Part shown: piece by piece, positions 26,474 through 35,855 of the stretch | Position numbering within the stretch: the first letter of the stretch is position 1 | Layout: every line of letters begins with the position of its first letter | The notes under the pieces: generated by a model | The model's database searches: none | Seen by the model: only the letters and a program-made list of their open reading frames with translations | Told to the model about the DNA's origin: nothing | Position numbers and translations under genes: made by a program | Assembly: GCA_964354375.1 (NCBI GenBank) | Contig: CAYGZQ010000002.1 | Coordinates: 41,464 to 105,463, forward strand | Source: CAYGZQ01 sp964354375 [NCBI: uncultured Planctomycetota bacterium] | GTDB taxonomy: Bacteria > JAJVIF01 > JAPKYR01 | Direction of reading: 5' to 3' | Length of the DNA: 64,000 nt

Positions 26474-27724
26474 CTACAAACCCCTCGGATCGGTGATCTC
26501 GCCCGCGATTGCGCTCGCCATGACGGTCTCGGGGCTCGCGAGATAAATCTCCGATTCCGGGTTACCCATCCTTCCTTTGAAATTACGGTTGGCCGTCGAG
26601 ATGCACACTTCGCCGGTCGCAAGCACCCCTTCGTGTGCCCCCAGACATGGCCCGCAGCCGGTGTTCATTATAACACCGCCGGCCTGACTTATCTGCATCC
26701 ATGTGCCGTCCATGAGCGCCGCCTCGTAGATCTCCCGGGACGCCGGGAAGACAAGCAGGCGGACGTCCGGGTGAATCTCGCGTCCGTTCAGGACCCCCAC
26801 AGCGGCGTGGAAGTCCTCCAGACGCCCGTTCGTGCATGTTCCGAGCACCGCCTGGTGGATTTTCGTTCCCGCTACATCCGCCACATCTGCGACATTGTCC
26901 ACCGTGTGCGGCTTCGCCACTTTCGGAGACAGCCTGGAGACGTCGAAATCGAGGTTCTGGAAAATGGCCGCGCCCTGATCGGTGTCCACCACCTCGAACG
27001 GCTCGCTTGTCCGGTCCATGAGCCATTCGATGACCTCCCGGTTGGGAATGCAGTAGCCGACCTTCGCGCCCATCTCGGCCGACAGGTTGCAGAGCACCAT
27101 GCGTTCGCCCACCGACATTTTGTCAACAGTGTCGCCGTTGAACTCGATCGCCCTGTACAGCGCACCGTCCGCGCCGATTTTTCTGATAATCTCAAGGGCC
27201 AAATCTTTCGCGCCCACCCGCTTGGGGAAACTCCCCTTGATTGTGATCGTCATCGTGTCCGGGCAGAGAAGCCAGAGCATGCCGATTGCCATGATGGACG
27301 CAAGCTCGCTTCGACCGATCCCGGCGGCGAACGCTCCGAAAGCCCCGTGGGTGGTCGTATGAGAATCCGAGCCCAGAATGAGTCTCCCAGGGAGGGCGAG
27401 CCCCTCCTCGGGAAGCACCTGGTGACAAATCCCCCGCTGGATATCGAAGAAATGCCTGATCCCCTGCGCCTTCACGAATTCCCGGATTTTCTTGTGGTTG
27501 GCGGCGTGCTTCGAGTCGGCCGCCGGGACGCAATGATCGAGGATCATCACGTGCCTGTCGGGGTTGTCGACCTTCCCGCCGCCCATCTTCTCGAACGTCG
27601 AGATGATCGCGGCGGTATTGTCATGGGATAGCGCGATGTCGGGCGTGAGCATCGCGATCTCGCCCGCCTTCACCTCGCGTCCAGCGTGCTGAGAGAATAT
27701 CTTCTCGGAGAATGTCTGTGGCAT
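26474..27724 (-). CDS. Aconitase/3-isopropylmalate dehydratase-family large subunit (copy 2)
   Basis: 416 residues of the archaeal-type LeuC/homoaconitase class. The [4Fe-4S] ligands are Cys in GTCTNGR and the pair in TGCGPCLG. Other family motifs are [35 protein letters not shown] and [12 protein letters not shown]. Gene order is citrate synthase-like, HD protein, this gene, small subunit, dehydrogenase, all leftward. By context it would supply the citrate to isocitrate step, replacing a monomeric aconitase. Confidence 0.87.
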   Translation of the reverse strand: MPQTFSEKIFSQHAGREVKAGEIAMLTPDIALSHDNTAAIISTFEKMGGGKVDNPDRHVMILDHCVPAADSKHAANHKKIREFVKAQGIRHFFDIQRGICHQVLPEEGLALPGRLILGSDSHTTTHGAFGAFAAGIGRSELASIMAIGMLWLLCPDTMTITIKGSFPKRVGAKDLALEIIRKIGADGALYRAIEFNGDTVDKMSVGERMVLCNLSAEMGAKVGYCIPNREVIEWLMDRTSEPFEVVDTDQGAAIFQNLDFDVSRLSPKVAKPHTVDNVADVADVAGTKIHQAVLGTCTNGRLEDFHAAVGVLNGREIHPDVRLLVFPASREIYEAALMDGTWMQISQAGGVIMNTGCGPCLGAHEGVLATGEVCISTANRNFKGRMGNPESEIYLASPETVMASAIAGEITDPRGL

Positions 27725-27757
27725 GGCGTTGTCTCCGGTTCTTGGCGGTTTACGGCG

Positions 27758-28300
27758 TCACGTAAGCTTGAACGGCTCGAAGTTGAGGAAATCCGCGTGG
27801 TTGATGATTATTGCTTCGAGAGTCGCGCGCGACTTGTCGCCTTCGTGGGAGTGGTACGCGACTATGTGCTGGACCTCCTCCGGAAGTCCCGCCGCGCGCG
27901 CGATCCCCATTCCGCTCAGGGGATGCCTGAGGAGTTTCCCGGATTTGGCGACAACAAAACGTCCGTCCTCCTCTTTGTACTCCACCAGCTTCCCCACGTC
28001 ATGGAGAAGAGCACCTGCGAGGAGGATATCGCGATTCGCAAGCATCTGGGGCTTGCCCGGATGCGCGGCTTCGATGGCGTCCGCGATCGCAAGCGCGACC
28101 CTGGTGACCCCCCTGATGTGCTCGAGCATTGTGGCCGGGCACGGACTGATCAAAAGCGTGAACGGCATCCTCTTCAGATCGGACGGGGTCCATCCGCCGG
28201 TCTCGAGCGCGTCGACATAGGCGTTCAACGCATCGGTTCTCAATCCCTGGTCCTTGATAAGGTTGAACTCCGGGATCAGCTCGATAAGTTCGTTGTGCAT
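27758..28300 (-). CDS. HD-domain phosphohydrolase-like protein
   Basis: 180 residues. A metal-binding HD domain is clear: His in MLEHIRGV, the HD pair in LAGALLHDVGK, then HPLSG and AYHSHEG. HD proteins usually cleave phosphate esters of nucleotides or related small molecules. Its place inside the citrate/isocitrate gene cluster, 33 bases before the large subunit, suggests a linked metabolic or regulatory role that I cannot name. Confidence 0.78.
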   Translation of the reverse strand: MHNELIELIPEFNLIKDQGLRTDALNAYVDALETGGWTPSDLKRMPFTLLISPCPATMLEHIRGVTRVALAIADAIEAAHPGKPQMLANRDILLAGALLHDVGKLVEYKEEDGRFVVAKSGKLLRHPLSGMGIARAAGLPEEVQHIVAYHSHEGDKSRATLEAIIINHADFLNFEPFKLT

Positions 28301-28350
28301 TTGAGTTCCACCTGTGACCCGGCAACCCGTTACCGGGATTTTTCTTTCTT

Positions 28351-28394
28351 CCCTCTCCCCTCGCCACGGGGTGGAGAGGGGTCAGGGGGTGAGG
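28351..28394. repeat. CCCTCTCCCC...GGGGTGAGG palindromic repeat
   Basis: A hairpin-forming copy of the repeat at 3988-4073 and 46296-46348. Its right part (CAGGGGGTGAGG, antisense) encodes the final Leu-Thr-Pro and stop codon of the citrate synthase-like gene on the minus strand. Confidence 0.8.
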
Positions 28395-29161
28395 TGTCTT
28401 TCCGAGGGACCCGCATAGCCGTAGTCCGACGGATCTATCTTCCGCATCGGCTTCTGCTCGGTAAGTTCCTCGTACACGTGCGCGAGAAGTCCCGGCGCCC
28501 TCGCGACCATGAAAAACCCGTTCATCATCATTGGGGGCACCCCGAGATCGCCCAGAATCGCGCCCAGCGCGCCGTCGACGTTCAGGGGGAGCGGCTTGCC
28601 CGATTTCTCGAACTGCCGCTCGATCGCCTGCGCCATTCTGAGATGATCGCCGACATAACCCATTTCCTCGCACGTCTTGGTGAGCTTGACGGTGCGAGGA
28701 TCCGCGGTGTGAAGCCGGTGACCGAACCCGGCGATGCGCTTTTTCTTTTCCCTGAAGTCCGCGAGAAGCTTCGCCGCCGCATCGTCAACCGAGATGCCGT
28801 CCTTTTTCATCATCTCGAGGGCCTGATGAAGGGCGTGGAAGCAGTCCTCCAGCGCGCCGCCGTGGTGACGATTGATGCTCATGATTCCTGCCGCGACGCT
28901 GGCGGAAAGGCTCGCGCCGGTGGACACGACGGTCCGGGCGGCAAGGCAGCTCGGCGGCGACGCGCCGTGATCGATCGACGACACAAAGATGACCTCAAGA
29001 AGCTTCGTCAGCTTCTCGTCCGGAAGCTCGCCCATGAGGATGAGCCATATCGCCTGCGCGAACGACACTTTCCCCATGAGCTCATCGATTCTGTAGCCGC
29101 GCACCATGACCTTGTTCGGCGCGACGTCGGTCACTTTGGTGTCCCAGTGGTTCTCACCCAT
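28382..29161 (-). CDS. Short citrate synthase-family protein, citryl-CoA lyase-like
   Basis: About 259 residues from the ATG at 29161 (GAGG eight bases upstream; a TTG 15 bases earlier is possible). It is much shorter than citrate synthase (about 370-430) and resembles stand-alone citryl-CoA lyase and the C-terminal part of ATP-citrate lyase. Motifs: KVMVRGYRIDELMGKVSFAQAIWLILMGELP, SSIDHGASPPS, the HHGGALEDC loop and the catalytic-type GFGHRLHTADPR. It could cleave citryl-CoA (reductive direction) or condense acetyl-CoA and oxaloacetate. No citryl-CoA synthetase gene is seen nearby. First gene of the cluster; its stop lies in a dispersed repeat. Confidence 0.78.
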   Translation of the reverse strand: MGENHWDTKVTDVAPNKVMVRGYRIDELMGKVSFAQAIWLILMGELPDEKLTKLLEVIFVSSIDHGASPPSCLAARTVVSTGASLSASVAAGIMSINRHHGGALEDCFHALHQALEMMKKDGISVDDAAAKLLADFREKKKRIAGFGHRLHTADPRTVKLTKTCEEMGYVGDHLRMAQAIERQFEKSGKPLPLNVDGALGAILGDLGVPPMMMNGFFMVARAPGLLAHVYEELTEQKPMRKIDPSDYGYAGPSERHLTP

Positions 29162-29372
29162 TGCGTCTGTCCTCAAACATGTCCGAATTAGAGGGAGATA
29201 GTTTACCGTAAAGATTCGATTAAGGCGATAGCCTGCGCGCTATGTAGCATGCGCGTCCCTGCGCATGGTTCTTCTCCGACAGCAAAACCGTCCGCCAATT
29301 GGGATGGGAAACCGCCCCTTTGGAGCCAAAGAGCTCTCCTCGAAGACAGCCATCTGGTTGCACAGGAAATCA

Positions 29373-29381
29373 TGGTATAAT
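29373..29381 (+). promoter_or_regulatory. Extended -10 promoter
   Basis: TGgTATAAT, a consensus extended -10, 43 bases before the ATG at 29425. The 29177-29372 interval upstream has no gene that I can support. Confidence 0.6.
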
Positions 29382-29424
29382 GATTAACGCTGAACGCTGA
29401 TTAGAGTATTTGAGGAGGGGCTCC

Positions 29425-32319
29425 ATGTTGGCTCGATACGTTCCAGTCTGCGCGGTGATCACGGCCATTCTGACCGCCGGACTCTCATGCTCAGGACAAA
29501 GCGGTGGACCCGGCCCGACAACACCCGATCTCGTCTCCGGGGCTGCAATCCGGCCTGTCCCGGGTTCGCGCCTGCTGCTGTCGGTCGGACGCATCTCCGT
29601 GGATATTCCCTCAGGTCGGGCGGAGGTCATCCCGTTCCGCCGAGCGCCGTCACACCTGAATGTCGTGCAATGGCTGGAGAAGAACCCGTGCTCTGACTGT
29701 GTCAGGGTGGCAGACATATCTGTCCACTCGGACGGGACGGTCGATCTCGACATTGCACTCAGACACCCATTTTCTTCCCTCAATTTCACCTGCTTTGATG
29801 TCCGCGGAATATTGATGTTTGGCGGGAGCCTCACGTTTCCGACCGCGGGGTTGAACGCGCCCGACCGCGACCTGGGCGACGGAGAGCTTCTCAATGCCGA
29901 TGGGTACACCACTCTCTACAATCCCCTGACCTCCGGCCACGGCATGGAGAGCTATCTCAAGGGAGAGCTTGCGTCCGACCCTCCTCCCTCCTGCATCCTG
30001 AACGCCTTCAGACGTTTCACGAGCAAGGGCTCCGGAAACCTTCGCAATGCCTTCTACGCCGAGGACGAAGTCACTGTGAGATACACGATCAATCCTCCGG
30101 CGCCTTTTGTCTTCGCCTACGCCGTCGATGCGTGCTGGGCGCCGCCGACCACAAAGCCTGTCGAAGACCCCATGACCGACTTCCCTCCCGAGGCCAATTG
30201 CCCCGAGCCGTGGAGAATCCTGATCAGCGACCTTGGTCCGGGGCTCGACACGGAATACGGCCAGACCAGACTGCAGATCGATGTCTATGACCACCAGGAC
30301 AGCGTCAATTCGCCTCCTCGCATTGAGGCCCCCTCGCTGTTCGAAGGCATCGTCACGGCGGACCTCAAGGGCGTATACCAGGGATCAAGACGGTATGAGG
30401 CCGTCATCCAGAACCAGAAAAATGCCTCCCCCGGACAGCACAAGTGTCTCGTTTGCGTGGAATCGGACGAGAACGATCCCGCCGCCAAGCCCTGGCTCAA
30501 TCTCACGGCGTACCAGATCGCCTCAGTCACAGTGACGGGGACTCCGATCAATCCGGTCGACATAACTCCGGGAGGGCTTCATGTCGAGCCCGTGGAGGTG
30601 GCGGTTGAAGGCGACACAGCCTTCTTTGCCTGCGGCAATGATGGTTTGCATATCTTCGACATCTCCGATCCCTTGAATCCCGTATGGATAGCGAGGCTTG
30701 AAGGAGCAGTCGACTACGTGACAGTAAGCGGGGGGTATGCTTATTTGACGAGCGAGTTCGGTAGCTGGATGGGAATAGCCGCCATAGATCCGCCCGGCTC
30801 GGCACACTTTGTGTCTGGCATCGAGGCGGGCGGCAACTGCGTCGCGATATCCGGTGATTATGCGTATGTGGGCGGCTACGACGGCCCGTCTATCGTCGAC
30901 ATAAGCTCCCCGGAGTCACCGAGCATTGTCAAACAGATCGGACTGCCGTATACAAGCGATGTGGCGGTATCAGGCGGGTACGCATACGCTACGACCAGCG
31001 AATATGATCAGACTCTGGTCGTGATAGATGTAGACCCGCCCGGCGAGGCCTCGATTGTGAAGAAAGTGAAGCTTGACCATCCCGGCGGTTATGTCGAGGT
31101 GAGCGGCGATTGCGCGTATGTGACTATCGGGAGTAAATGGGGCTCGTCGGCTCTGGGCCTCTACATAGTGGACATAAACCCGCCTTCCGACGCACATGTC
31201 ATCAAGACCTGCGGGACCCTCGGGCAACCTTATTCCCTGATGCTCAGAGATGGGTACGCGTTTCTTTCCACGGAATACGCCGATATCGAGGTGATCGACA
31301 TAGACCCGCTCGCGGACGCTCATACTGTTGCGCTTGCCGAGCTTCCTCAGCAGGCCCAAAGCATCGCCTTGCGTGACGACCTTGCCTATCTCGCGGCGGG
31401 GGAGGACGGCATCCTCGTCTGCGACATCGATCCGCTCGAGTCGATCCATGTCGTGTGGAACAGCCTGGTGCTGCACGAGTCTGTCACGATCGCGGTGTCG
31501 GACGGACATGTCCTCCTCGGAACCCCACCTTATGGACTGCAGATTGTCGACATCGACCCGCCCTACAAGGCAAGGCTCGTCGGGGACATCGAGCTTCCCG
31601 ATGATCCCCGTGACATCGCTGTCTGCGACGGCTACGCGTATCTGGCCGATGGTGGCGGGGATCTGCAGGTTGTGGACATCGACCCACCCGACTCAGCGTG
31701 CGTAGTTGGCTTTCTCCCCGTAGAAGGTTCCGTTAACAGAGTCGCAGTATCCGGAAGTACTCTTTGCAGCCTCTCGTACGCGGGAGGGGCGAGTTCGCTG
31801 CGCGTTCTGCGACTAGGGCCATCAGGTTCCGTCTCGCCGGTCTCAGTAATAGCTCTTCCACAAGGCGCGGATTCGCTGGTGGTTGCCGGTGGTTACACCT
31901 ATTGCTCGGGTGGCTGGCCCTGCAGTCTTCAGATCATCGACATCGACCCACCCGAATCGGCGGCTATCGTGTCGACCCTGGATGTATATGCCCGCATTTG
32001 CGCTGTCTCAGGCGGTTACGCCTACCTCGCGGCAGATTCAGATGATGTCTTGGTTGTCGACGTGACTTCCCCCCAGTCGCCTGCACTCGCCGAGACTATT
32101 TCTCTCCCGGAATCATGCCGGGACATTCGAGTCTCCGGCGGCTATGCCTACGCGCTTGGAGATACGAATCTGTACGTGATCGATATCGATCCTCTCGATT
32201 CCGCATCGGTGATCGCCTCTTGCCCGGTGGCGGACTACTCAGCCGCAGGGTTGGAGATTTCCGGGAGATACGCCTACATCGGCGGCAGCGCGGGTCTGCA
32301 GATCATCAGGCTCTGGTGA
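29425..32319 (+). CDS. Surface lipoprotein: shared N-terminal module plus LVIVD propeller
   Basis: About 964 residues from the ATG at 29425, which has GAGGAGGGG just upstream. The signal peptide ends in lipobox GLSC. The shared module (about 35-240) carries ISVDIPSGRAEVIP, CFDVRGILMFG, NADGYTTLYNPL and FAYAVDACWAPP; its DFPPEAN junction is also seen in the last gene of the window. After NPVDITPGGL (about residue 380) come about twelve LVIVD blades ending at the C-terminus (SGRYAYIGGSAGLQIIRLW). Likely a surface-exposed beta-propeller; ligand unknown. Confidence 0.83.
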   Translation: MLARYVPVCAVITAILTAGLSCSGQSGGPGPTTPDLVSGAAIRPVPGSRLLLSVGRISVDIPSGRAEVIPFRRAPSHLNVVQWLEKNPCSDCVRVADISVHSDGTVDLDIALRHPFSSLNFTCFDVRGILMFGGSLTFPTAGLNAPDRDLGDGELLNADGYTTLYNPLTSGHGMESYLKGELASDPPPSCILNAFRRFTSKGSGNLRNAFYAEDEVTVRYTINPPAPFVFAYAVDACWAPPTTKPVEDPMTDFPPEANCPEPWRILISDLGPGLDTEYGQTRLQIDVYDHQDSVNSPPRIEAPSLFEGIVTADLKGVYQGSRRYEAVIQNQKNASPGQHKCLVCVESDENDPAAKPWLNLTAYQIASVTVTGTPINPVDITPGGLHVEPVEVAVEGDTAFFACGNDGLHIFDISDPLNPVWIARLEGAVDYVTVSGGYAYLTSEFGSWMGIAAIDPPGSAHFVSGIEAGGNCVAISGDYAYVGGYDGPSIVDISSPESPSIVKQIGLPYTSDVAVSGGYAYATTSEYDQTLVVIDVDPPGEASIVKKVKLDHPGGYVEVSGDCAYVTIGSKWGSSALGLYIVDINPPSDAHVIKTCGTLGQPYSLMLRDGYAFLSTEYADIEVIDIDPLADAHTVALAELPQQAQSIALRDDLAYLAAGEDGILVCDIDPLESIHVVWNSLVLHESVTIAVSDGHVLLGTPPYGLQIVDIDPPYKARLVGDIELPDDPRDIAVCDGYAYLADGGGDLQVVDIDPPDSACVVGFLPVEGSVNRVAVSGSTLCSLSYAGGASSLRVLRLGPSGSVSPVSVIALPQGADSLVVAGGYTYCSGGWPCSLQIIDIDPPESAAIVSTLDVYARICAVSGGYAYLAADSDDVLVVDVTSPQSPALAETISLPESCRDIRVSGGYAYALGDTNLYVIDIDPLDSASVIASCPVADYSAAGLEISGRYAYIGGSAGLQIIRLW

Positions 32320-32339
32320 TAGACTCGCGATTCGATCGG

Positions 32340-33647
32340 TCAGCCGGCGGTGGCGATGGTCATCCCGTCGAACATCACGGGCGGGATGAGAAGGGTCGTG
32401 TGCTTGAGCTCGCTGCCGATCTCCCTGAGCTGGATCTGCAGCATCCGGAAGATGTTCCCGGCCAGCATGGAGTCCTTGAATCGCCCGACGATTTTGCCGT
32501 TTTCGATCATGAACCCCAGCGATATGGAGACCGAGAAATCACCCGAGAACGGCGACGCCTGGTGCGCGCCCATGATCTGCTCGATAAGAACCCCCTTGTC
32601 AACGTGGGAGATCATTTCGTCGAGGGTCCGCTTCCCGGGCATCAGGGTGAGAGTTGTGAAACCCGCGCGCGGGGTCGCCGCGAGACCGGCCCGCAGTCCG
32701 TTACCCGTCGGCTCGACTCCCATTTTGCCTGCCGTGTGAAGATCGTGAATGAAGCCCTTCAGGACGCCGTTTTCAACGAGCGTTGTCCTCCGACCCGTCA
32801 CGCCCTCGTCGTCGACCGGCTGCGTACCCGTCATGGACTCATGCAGACCGTCATCGATCAGACTGACCCGCTTGTCGAACACCTGCCGCCCCACTTTATC
32901 CCTGAGGGGGGACATGTCCTTCAGCACCATCCTCGCGTTCAGGGCGAGCTGGAGGGGTCCCAGGATTTCCATCGCCATGGGTCCGAGGATGCACGTGTAC
33001 TCGCCCGCCTGGAGCCTTGAGATCCTTGCGGCCTCATTGAACCTGCGTATCGTCCAGTTCGCCCACTCGTCCGGTTGATTTTCGAACCTGGTCGAATCAT
33101 CGTAATCCCAGATCGACAGAACGTCCCCTTCCCTGGTGATGGATCCTCCGAGGAAACCGGTGAAAACCGTCTTGGGGAAGTCGGCGCGCGCGCCGCAGGA
33201 GTTGGCGATAGCCACCCGGACAACCGACCGGCTGAGCTTCGCCTCATACATCGCTTCACTTTTTGCCGCCTTGGCCTTCGACACCATGCTGTTGCCGGCA
33301 TCGACCAGCCTGTCGGCTCCGACATTCGCCGTGGGCTCATGGAACGCCGACACTTCCGCTGGGCGATACGACTCGGGGAATTCCCCTGCGAAATCTGTGC
33401 CGAGCGGAGCGAGCTCGCAGGCCGTGTCGACAATCGTGTCGGGGTCGTCGATCCTGTTGGTGGCGAAGAACCCGATCTTCCCGCCGATCAGCACCCTCAG
33501 AGCCACCCCGCTTGTCTCCTTGGCTTCGGCGAGCTTGAGCTTGTCGGACGCCCACTCGCAGGAGGTCGTCTCGCTGGTTGTATGGAAGACCTCGGCCGCT
33601 TCCGATTTCTTCCCTGCCTTCTCAAGAATCGCGTCTATCACTGTCAT
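32340..33647 (-). CDS. TldD/PmbA family protein (PmbA-like)
   Basis: 435 residues. The family forms TldD/TldE heterodimeric metalloproteases that trim peptides such as microcin precursors and CcdA. This member resembles the non-metal PmbA/TldE partner: no HExxxH, but the conserved GRRTTLVENGVLKGFIHDLHTA, ATPRAGFTTLTLMPG and a C-terminal FSVSISLGFMIENGKIVGRFKDSMLAGNIF. It overlaps the TldD-like gene by four bases (ATGA), consistent with an obligate complex. Confidence 0.88.
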   Translation of the reverse strand: MTVIDAILEKAGKKSEAAEVFHTTSETTSCEWASDKLKLAEAKETSGVALRVLIGGKIGFFATNRIDDPDTIVDTACELAPLGTDFAGEFPESYRPAEVSAFHEPTANVGADRLVDAGNSMVSKAKAAKSEAMYEAKLSRSVVRVAIANSCGARADFPKTVFTGFLGGSITREGDVLSIWDYDDSTRFENQPDEWANWTIRRFNEAARISRLQAGEYTCILGPMAMEILGPLQLALNARMVLKDMSPLRDKVGRQVFDKRVSLIDDGLHESMTGTQPVDDEGVTGRRTTLVENGVLKGFIHDLHTAGKMGVEPTGNGLRAGLAATPRAGFTTLTLMPGKRTLDEMISHVDKGVLIEQIMGAHQASPFSGDFSVSISLGFMIENGKIVGRFKDSMLAGNIFRMLQIQLREIGSELKHTTLLIPPVMFDGMTIATAG

Positions 33648-35041
33648 GATTCACCCCCGACCACGCAGTTCTGAATTCTGATGTGGGGACCGCCGGTGCC
33701 GACAGGCAGGGGCATCTGGGCGCCTTTGCCGCATCCGCCGATCGATTCCCACTTCCGATCGTCGCAGATCATGTCGATGTTCTCGAGGGTTCTGAAGAGG
33801 TTTCCGGAGATGCTGACGTTCCGCAACCGTCGACCGACCTTCCCGTTCACGATCTCGAATCCCTCGCCGGCCCCGAACGTGAACTGCTCGAGCGATGTCT
33901 GTCCGCCGTGCGCTTTCACAGCGTAGATGCCGAACTTGATGTCCGAGAGCACCTCGTTGAACGTGTGAGTCCCGGGCTCGATCGAGGTGTTGGTCATGCG
34001 GACGATAGGGGGGAAACGGTAGTTCACCGCGCGCGCGTTTCCGGTGGGCTTCTCGCCCATCGCTTTTGCCGTCTCGCGCGAGTGGAGCCGCCCGGTGAGA
34101 ATCCCGTCCTTCACAAGGTAGGTGAGTTGGGTCGGTGTTCCCTCGTCGTCGTATTTCATGGACCCGCCCTCGTTCGGCACGGTCGCACCGTCCGTGATAT
34201 TGAGGTGCGGCAGGCCCATCTTGCGGCCCATGGTCAGGATTTTCTGCCAGTCGGGATTCTCGTGGACGAAGTCCGCCTCGCTGAGATGTCCGAATGCCTC
34301 ATGGATGAAGGTCCCGGTGAGCATCGGATCGACCACGACCGTGTAGGTCCCGGCTTTCACCTTCGGCGCCGCGGCGGTTTCGACCGCCCTCTTTGCGACA
34401 CCCTCGGCGACACTCTGCTTGCCGAGAAGGACATCGTAATCCACGAGGCTGTTCGCGAAGTCCATCGAATCCTGCAGCATCCCGTCGGTATCGACGGCCA
34501 TCGCGAACAGGACAAGCGTAACTCTCATCTTCTCCTGCTCGATGAAGCTCCCTGACTTGTTTGCGAAAATCCTGCGATAGTGGAAATGCACGTAACGGGA
34601 CATGGTGGATACAATCCCGGGACTGTGGAGCATGATGCCGTTGTACGTCTCCACGAGCTTGAGGGTGTCCGAGACAGGGACGGCGCGGGGATCCCGCGCG
34701 ATCTCGATGGACACCCTGTCGGTGCAAGGCTCCTGTTCGGAGAGGGCCGCGTCGGACGGCCCCAGAGCCCGCGCCATGGTGATCGCCTGACGCACCCGGT
34801 CGGGCAGGTTCTGGAGGGAGTTGAAGCTCGAAAATCCCCAGCTGCCGTCCACGAGCGCCCGCACGCAGCCTCCTTGGGAGACCCCCTTGTCCAATGTATC
34901 GAGCGAGTCCTTCTGGAAAGCGATCTGCGTCGTCTCGATTTCCTCCAGCCGGATTTCCACCTCGGATGCGTCCGCCCCGGCTTTCAGAGCCTCGTCGACC
35001 CGCTCCCGTACGTCGGGCAGGAGAGCGACTTCCTTGGTCAT
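33644..35041 (-). CDS. tldD: TldD-like zinc metalloprotease subunit
   Basis: 465 residues. The HEAFGHLSEAD sequence near residue 245 contains the HExxxH zinc motif that defines TldD, followed by a long barrel-like C-terminal region (YDDEGTPTQLTYLVKDGILTGRLHSRETA, GNARAVNYRFPPIVRMTNT, VKGGRRLRNVSISGNLFRTL type). Together with the next gene it should form the TldD/E protease that cleaves unfolded or modified peptides inside its cavity. No obvious peptide substrate gene lies nearby. Confidence 0.92.
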   Translation of the reverse strand: MTKEVALLPDVRERVDEALKAGADASEVEIRLEEIETTQIAFQKDSLDTLDKGVSQGGCVRALVDGSWGFSSFNSLQNLPDRVRQAITMARALGPSDAALSEQEPCTDRVSIEIARDPRAVPVSDTLKLVETYNGIMLHSPGIVSTMSRYVHFHYRRIFANKSGSFIEQEKMRVTLVLFAMAVDTDGMLQDSMDFANSLVDYDVLLGKQSVAEGVAKRAVETAAAPKVKAGTYTVVVDPMLTGTFIHEAFGHLSEADFVHENPDWQKILTMGRKMGLPHLNITDGATVPNEGGSMKYDDEGTPTQLTYLVKDGILTGRLHSRETAKAMGEKPTGNARAVNYRFPPIVRMTNTSIEPGTHTFNEVLSDIKFGIYAVKAHGGQTSLEQFTFGAGEGFEIVNGKVGRRLRNVSISGNLFRTLENIDMICDDRKWESIGGCGKGAQMPLPVGTGGPHIRIQNCVVGGES

Positions 35042-35093
35042 TCCGTCACCTCTTCTAACGCTGCCGTCTCAGGCTAGTCCCCACCCGGCCTTG

Positions 35094-35133
35094 TTAGTTG
35101 AAATTGTCAACCATATTAGTGGAACCTGTCAAC
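35094..35133 (+). promoter_or_regulatory. Candidate MarR operator, two repeated half-palindromes
   Basis: GTTGAaattgTCAAC (35097-35111) is a perfect 5-bp inverted repeat. A related copy, GTGGAacctgTCAAC, starts 22 bases later (35119-35133), so the two lie on the same face of the helix. They sit just upstream of a MarR gene and may overlap a weak promoter (TTGTTA 35091 to TATTAG 35114). MarR dimers bind such palindromes and often autoregulate; binding here is inferred. Confidence 0.45.
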
Positions 35134-35184
35134 TTTTTCTGCAATAATACCCAGGGGCATCATGCGGAGAGGATTGGGTCTCAA

Positions 35185-35694
35185 GTGGCGAAAGATCGAC
35201 GTACACCGAAAAGAGGAAAGCTGAGGGAGCAGAGCAGAAGGCTCCGCGACGCCTTCATATGGCTTTTGAGAGGGTTCACACTGCAGGATCCCAGAAAGAA
35301 CTACCCCGGCTTCTATCTGTCCCCGCAGCAATCCTATGTGCTCGCCGTTATCCAGCGTTGGGACAACATCAGTCCGGGCGAGGTGGCGAAAGAGCTTCGT
35401 CTTGAGAAAAGCCATCTCACCAAGATCGTGAACTCCCTTATTCAGATGGGCGCAGTGGAAAAGCGGATCGATGACATGGATCGCAGGCGGCTCGTGCTTA
35501 CTCTCACCGAGAAAGGCCGGCAGGTATTCAAGGAGCTTGACAAACTCGGTGTCGACTCGTACGTCGAGCTGATGGAACTGGTGCCGGAGAAAGAAAGGGA
35601 AGAGGTTGTCCGCGCAACGGAGGTACTTCTGGACGCCATGCAGGAGCTGAGAAAAAAGATGGGGATCGGCATCGGCCACTCGAAGAAAAGCTAG
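35185..35694 (+). CDS. MarR-family transcriptional regulator
   Basis: About 169 residues from the GTG at 35185; in-frame starts further up have no support. A winged helix-turn-helix is clear: NISPGEVAKELRLEKSHLTKIVNSLIQMGAVEKRIDDMDRRRLVLTLTEKGRQVF, with the DxRxxxLxLTxxG wing signature. Long flanking helices would form the dimer. It is divergent from tldD and upstream of folD, and may control one of these or itself through the paired palindromes at 35094-35133. Ligand unknown. Confidence 0.87.
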   Translation: MAKDRRTPKRGKLREQSRRLRDAFIWLLRGFTLQDPRKNYPGFYLSPQQSYVLAVIQRWDNISPGEVAKELRLEKSHLTKIVNSLIQMGAVEKRIDDMDRRRLVLTLTEKGRQVFKELDKLGVDSYVELMELVPEKEREEVVRATEVLLDAMQELRKKMGIGIGHSKKS

Positions 35695-35826
35695 AGGTGG
35701 CAGTGTCGGCAGACCCGCGGGAACCTGCTCGACACCTATCGGTGCGAGCACGACCATGTGCTCGCCGGTGGGGCTCCTGACAAGGGACACGCACTCATAT
35801 CAGGGGCGATTTAGCCGCTGCGTTTG

Positions 35827-35835
35827 TGCTAACAT
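35827..35835 (+). promoter_or_regulatory. Extended -10 promoter before folD
   Basis: TGcTAACAT lies 20 bases before the folD ATG, with the Shine-Dalgarno GGAGGG in between. Confidence 0.45.
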
Positions 35836-35855
35836 GCACCGGAGGGATTCCTTCC

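Noticed and set aside
29191-29372. Possible small gene or RNA between the citrate synthase-like and LVIVD genes
   Set aside because: No ribosome binding site, motif or stable hairpin with a T-run could be identified.
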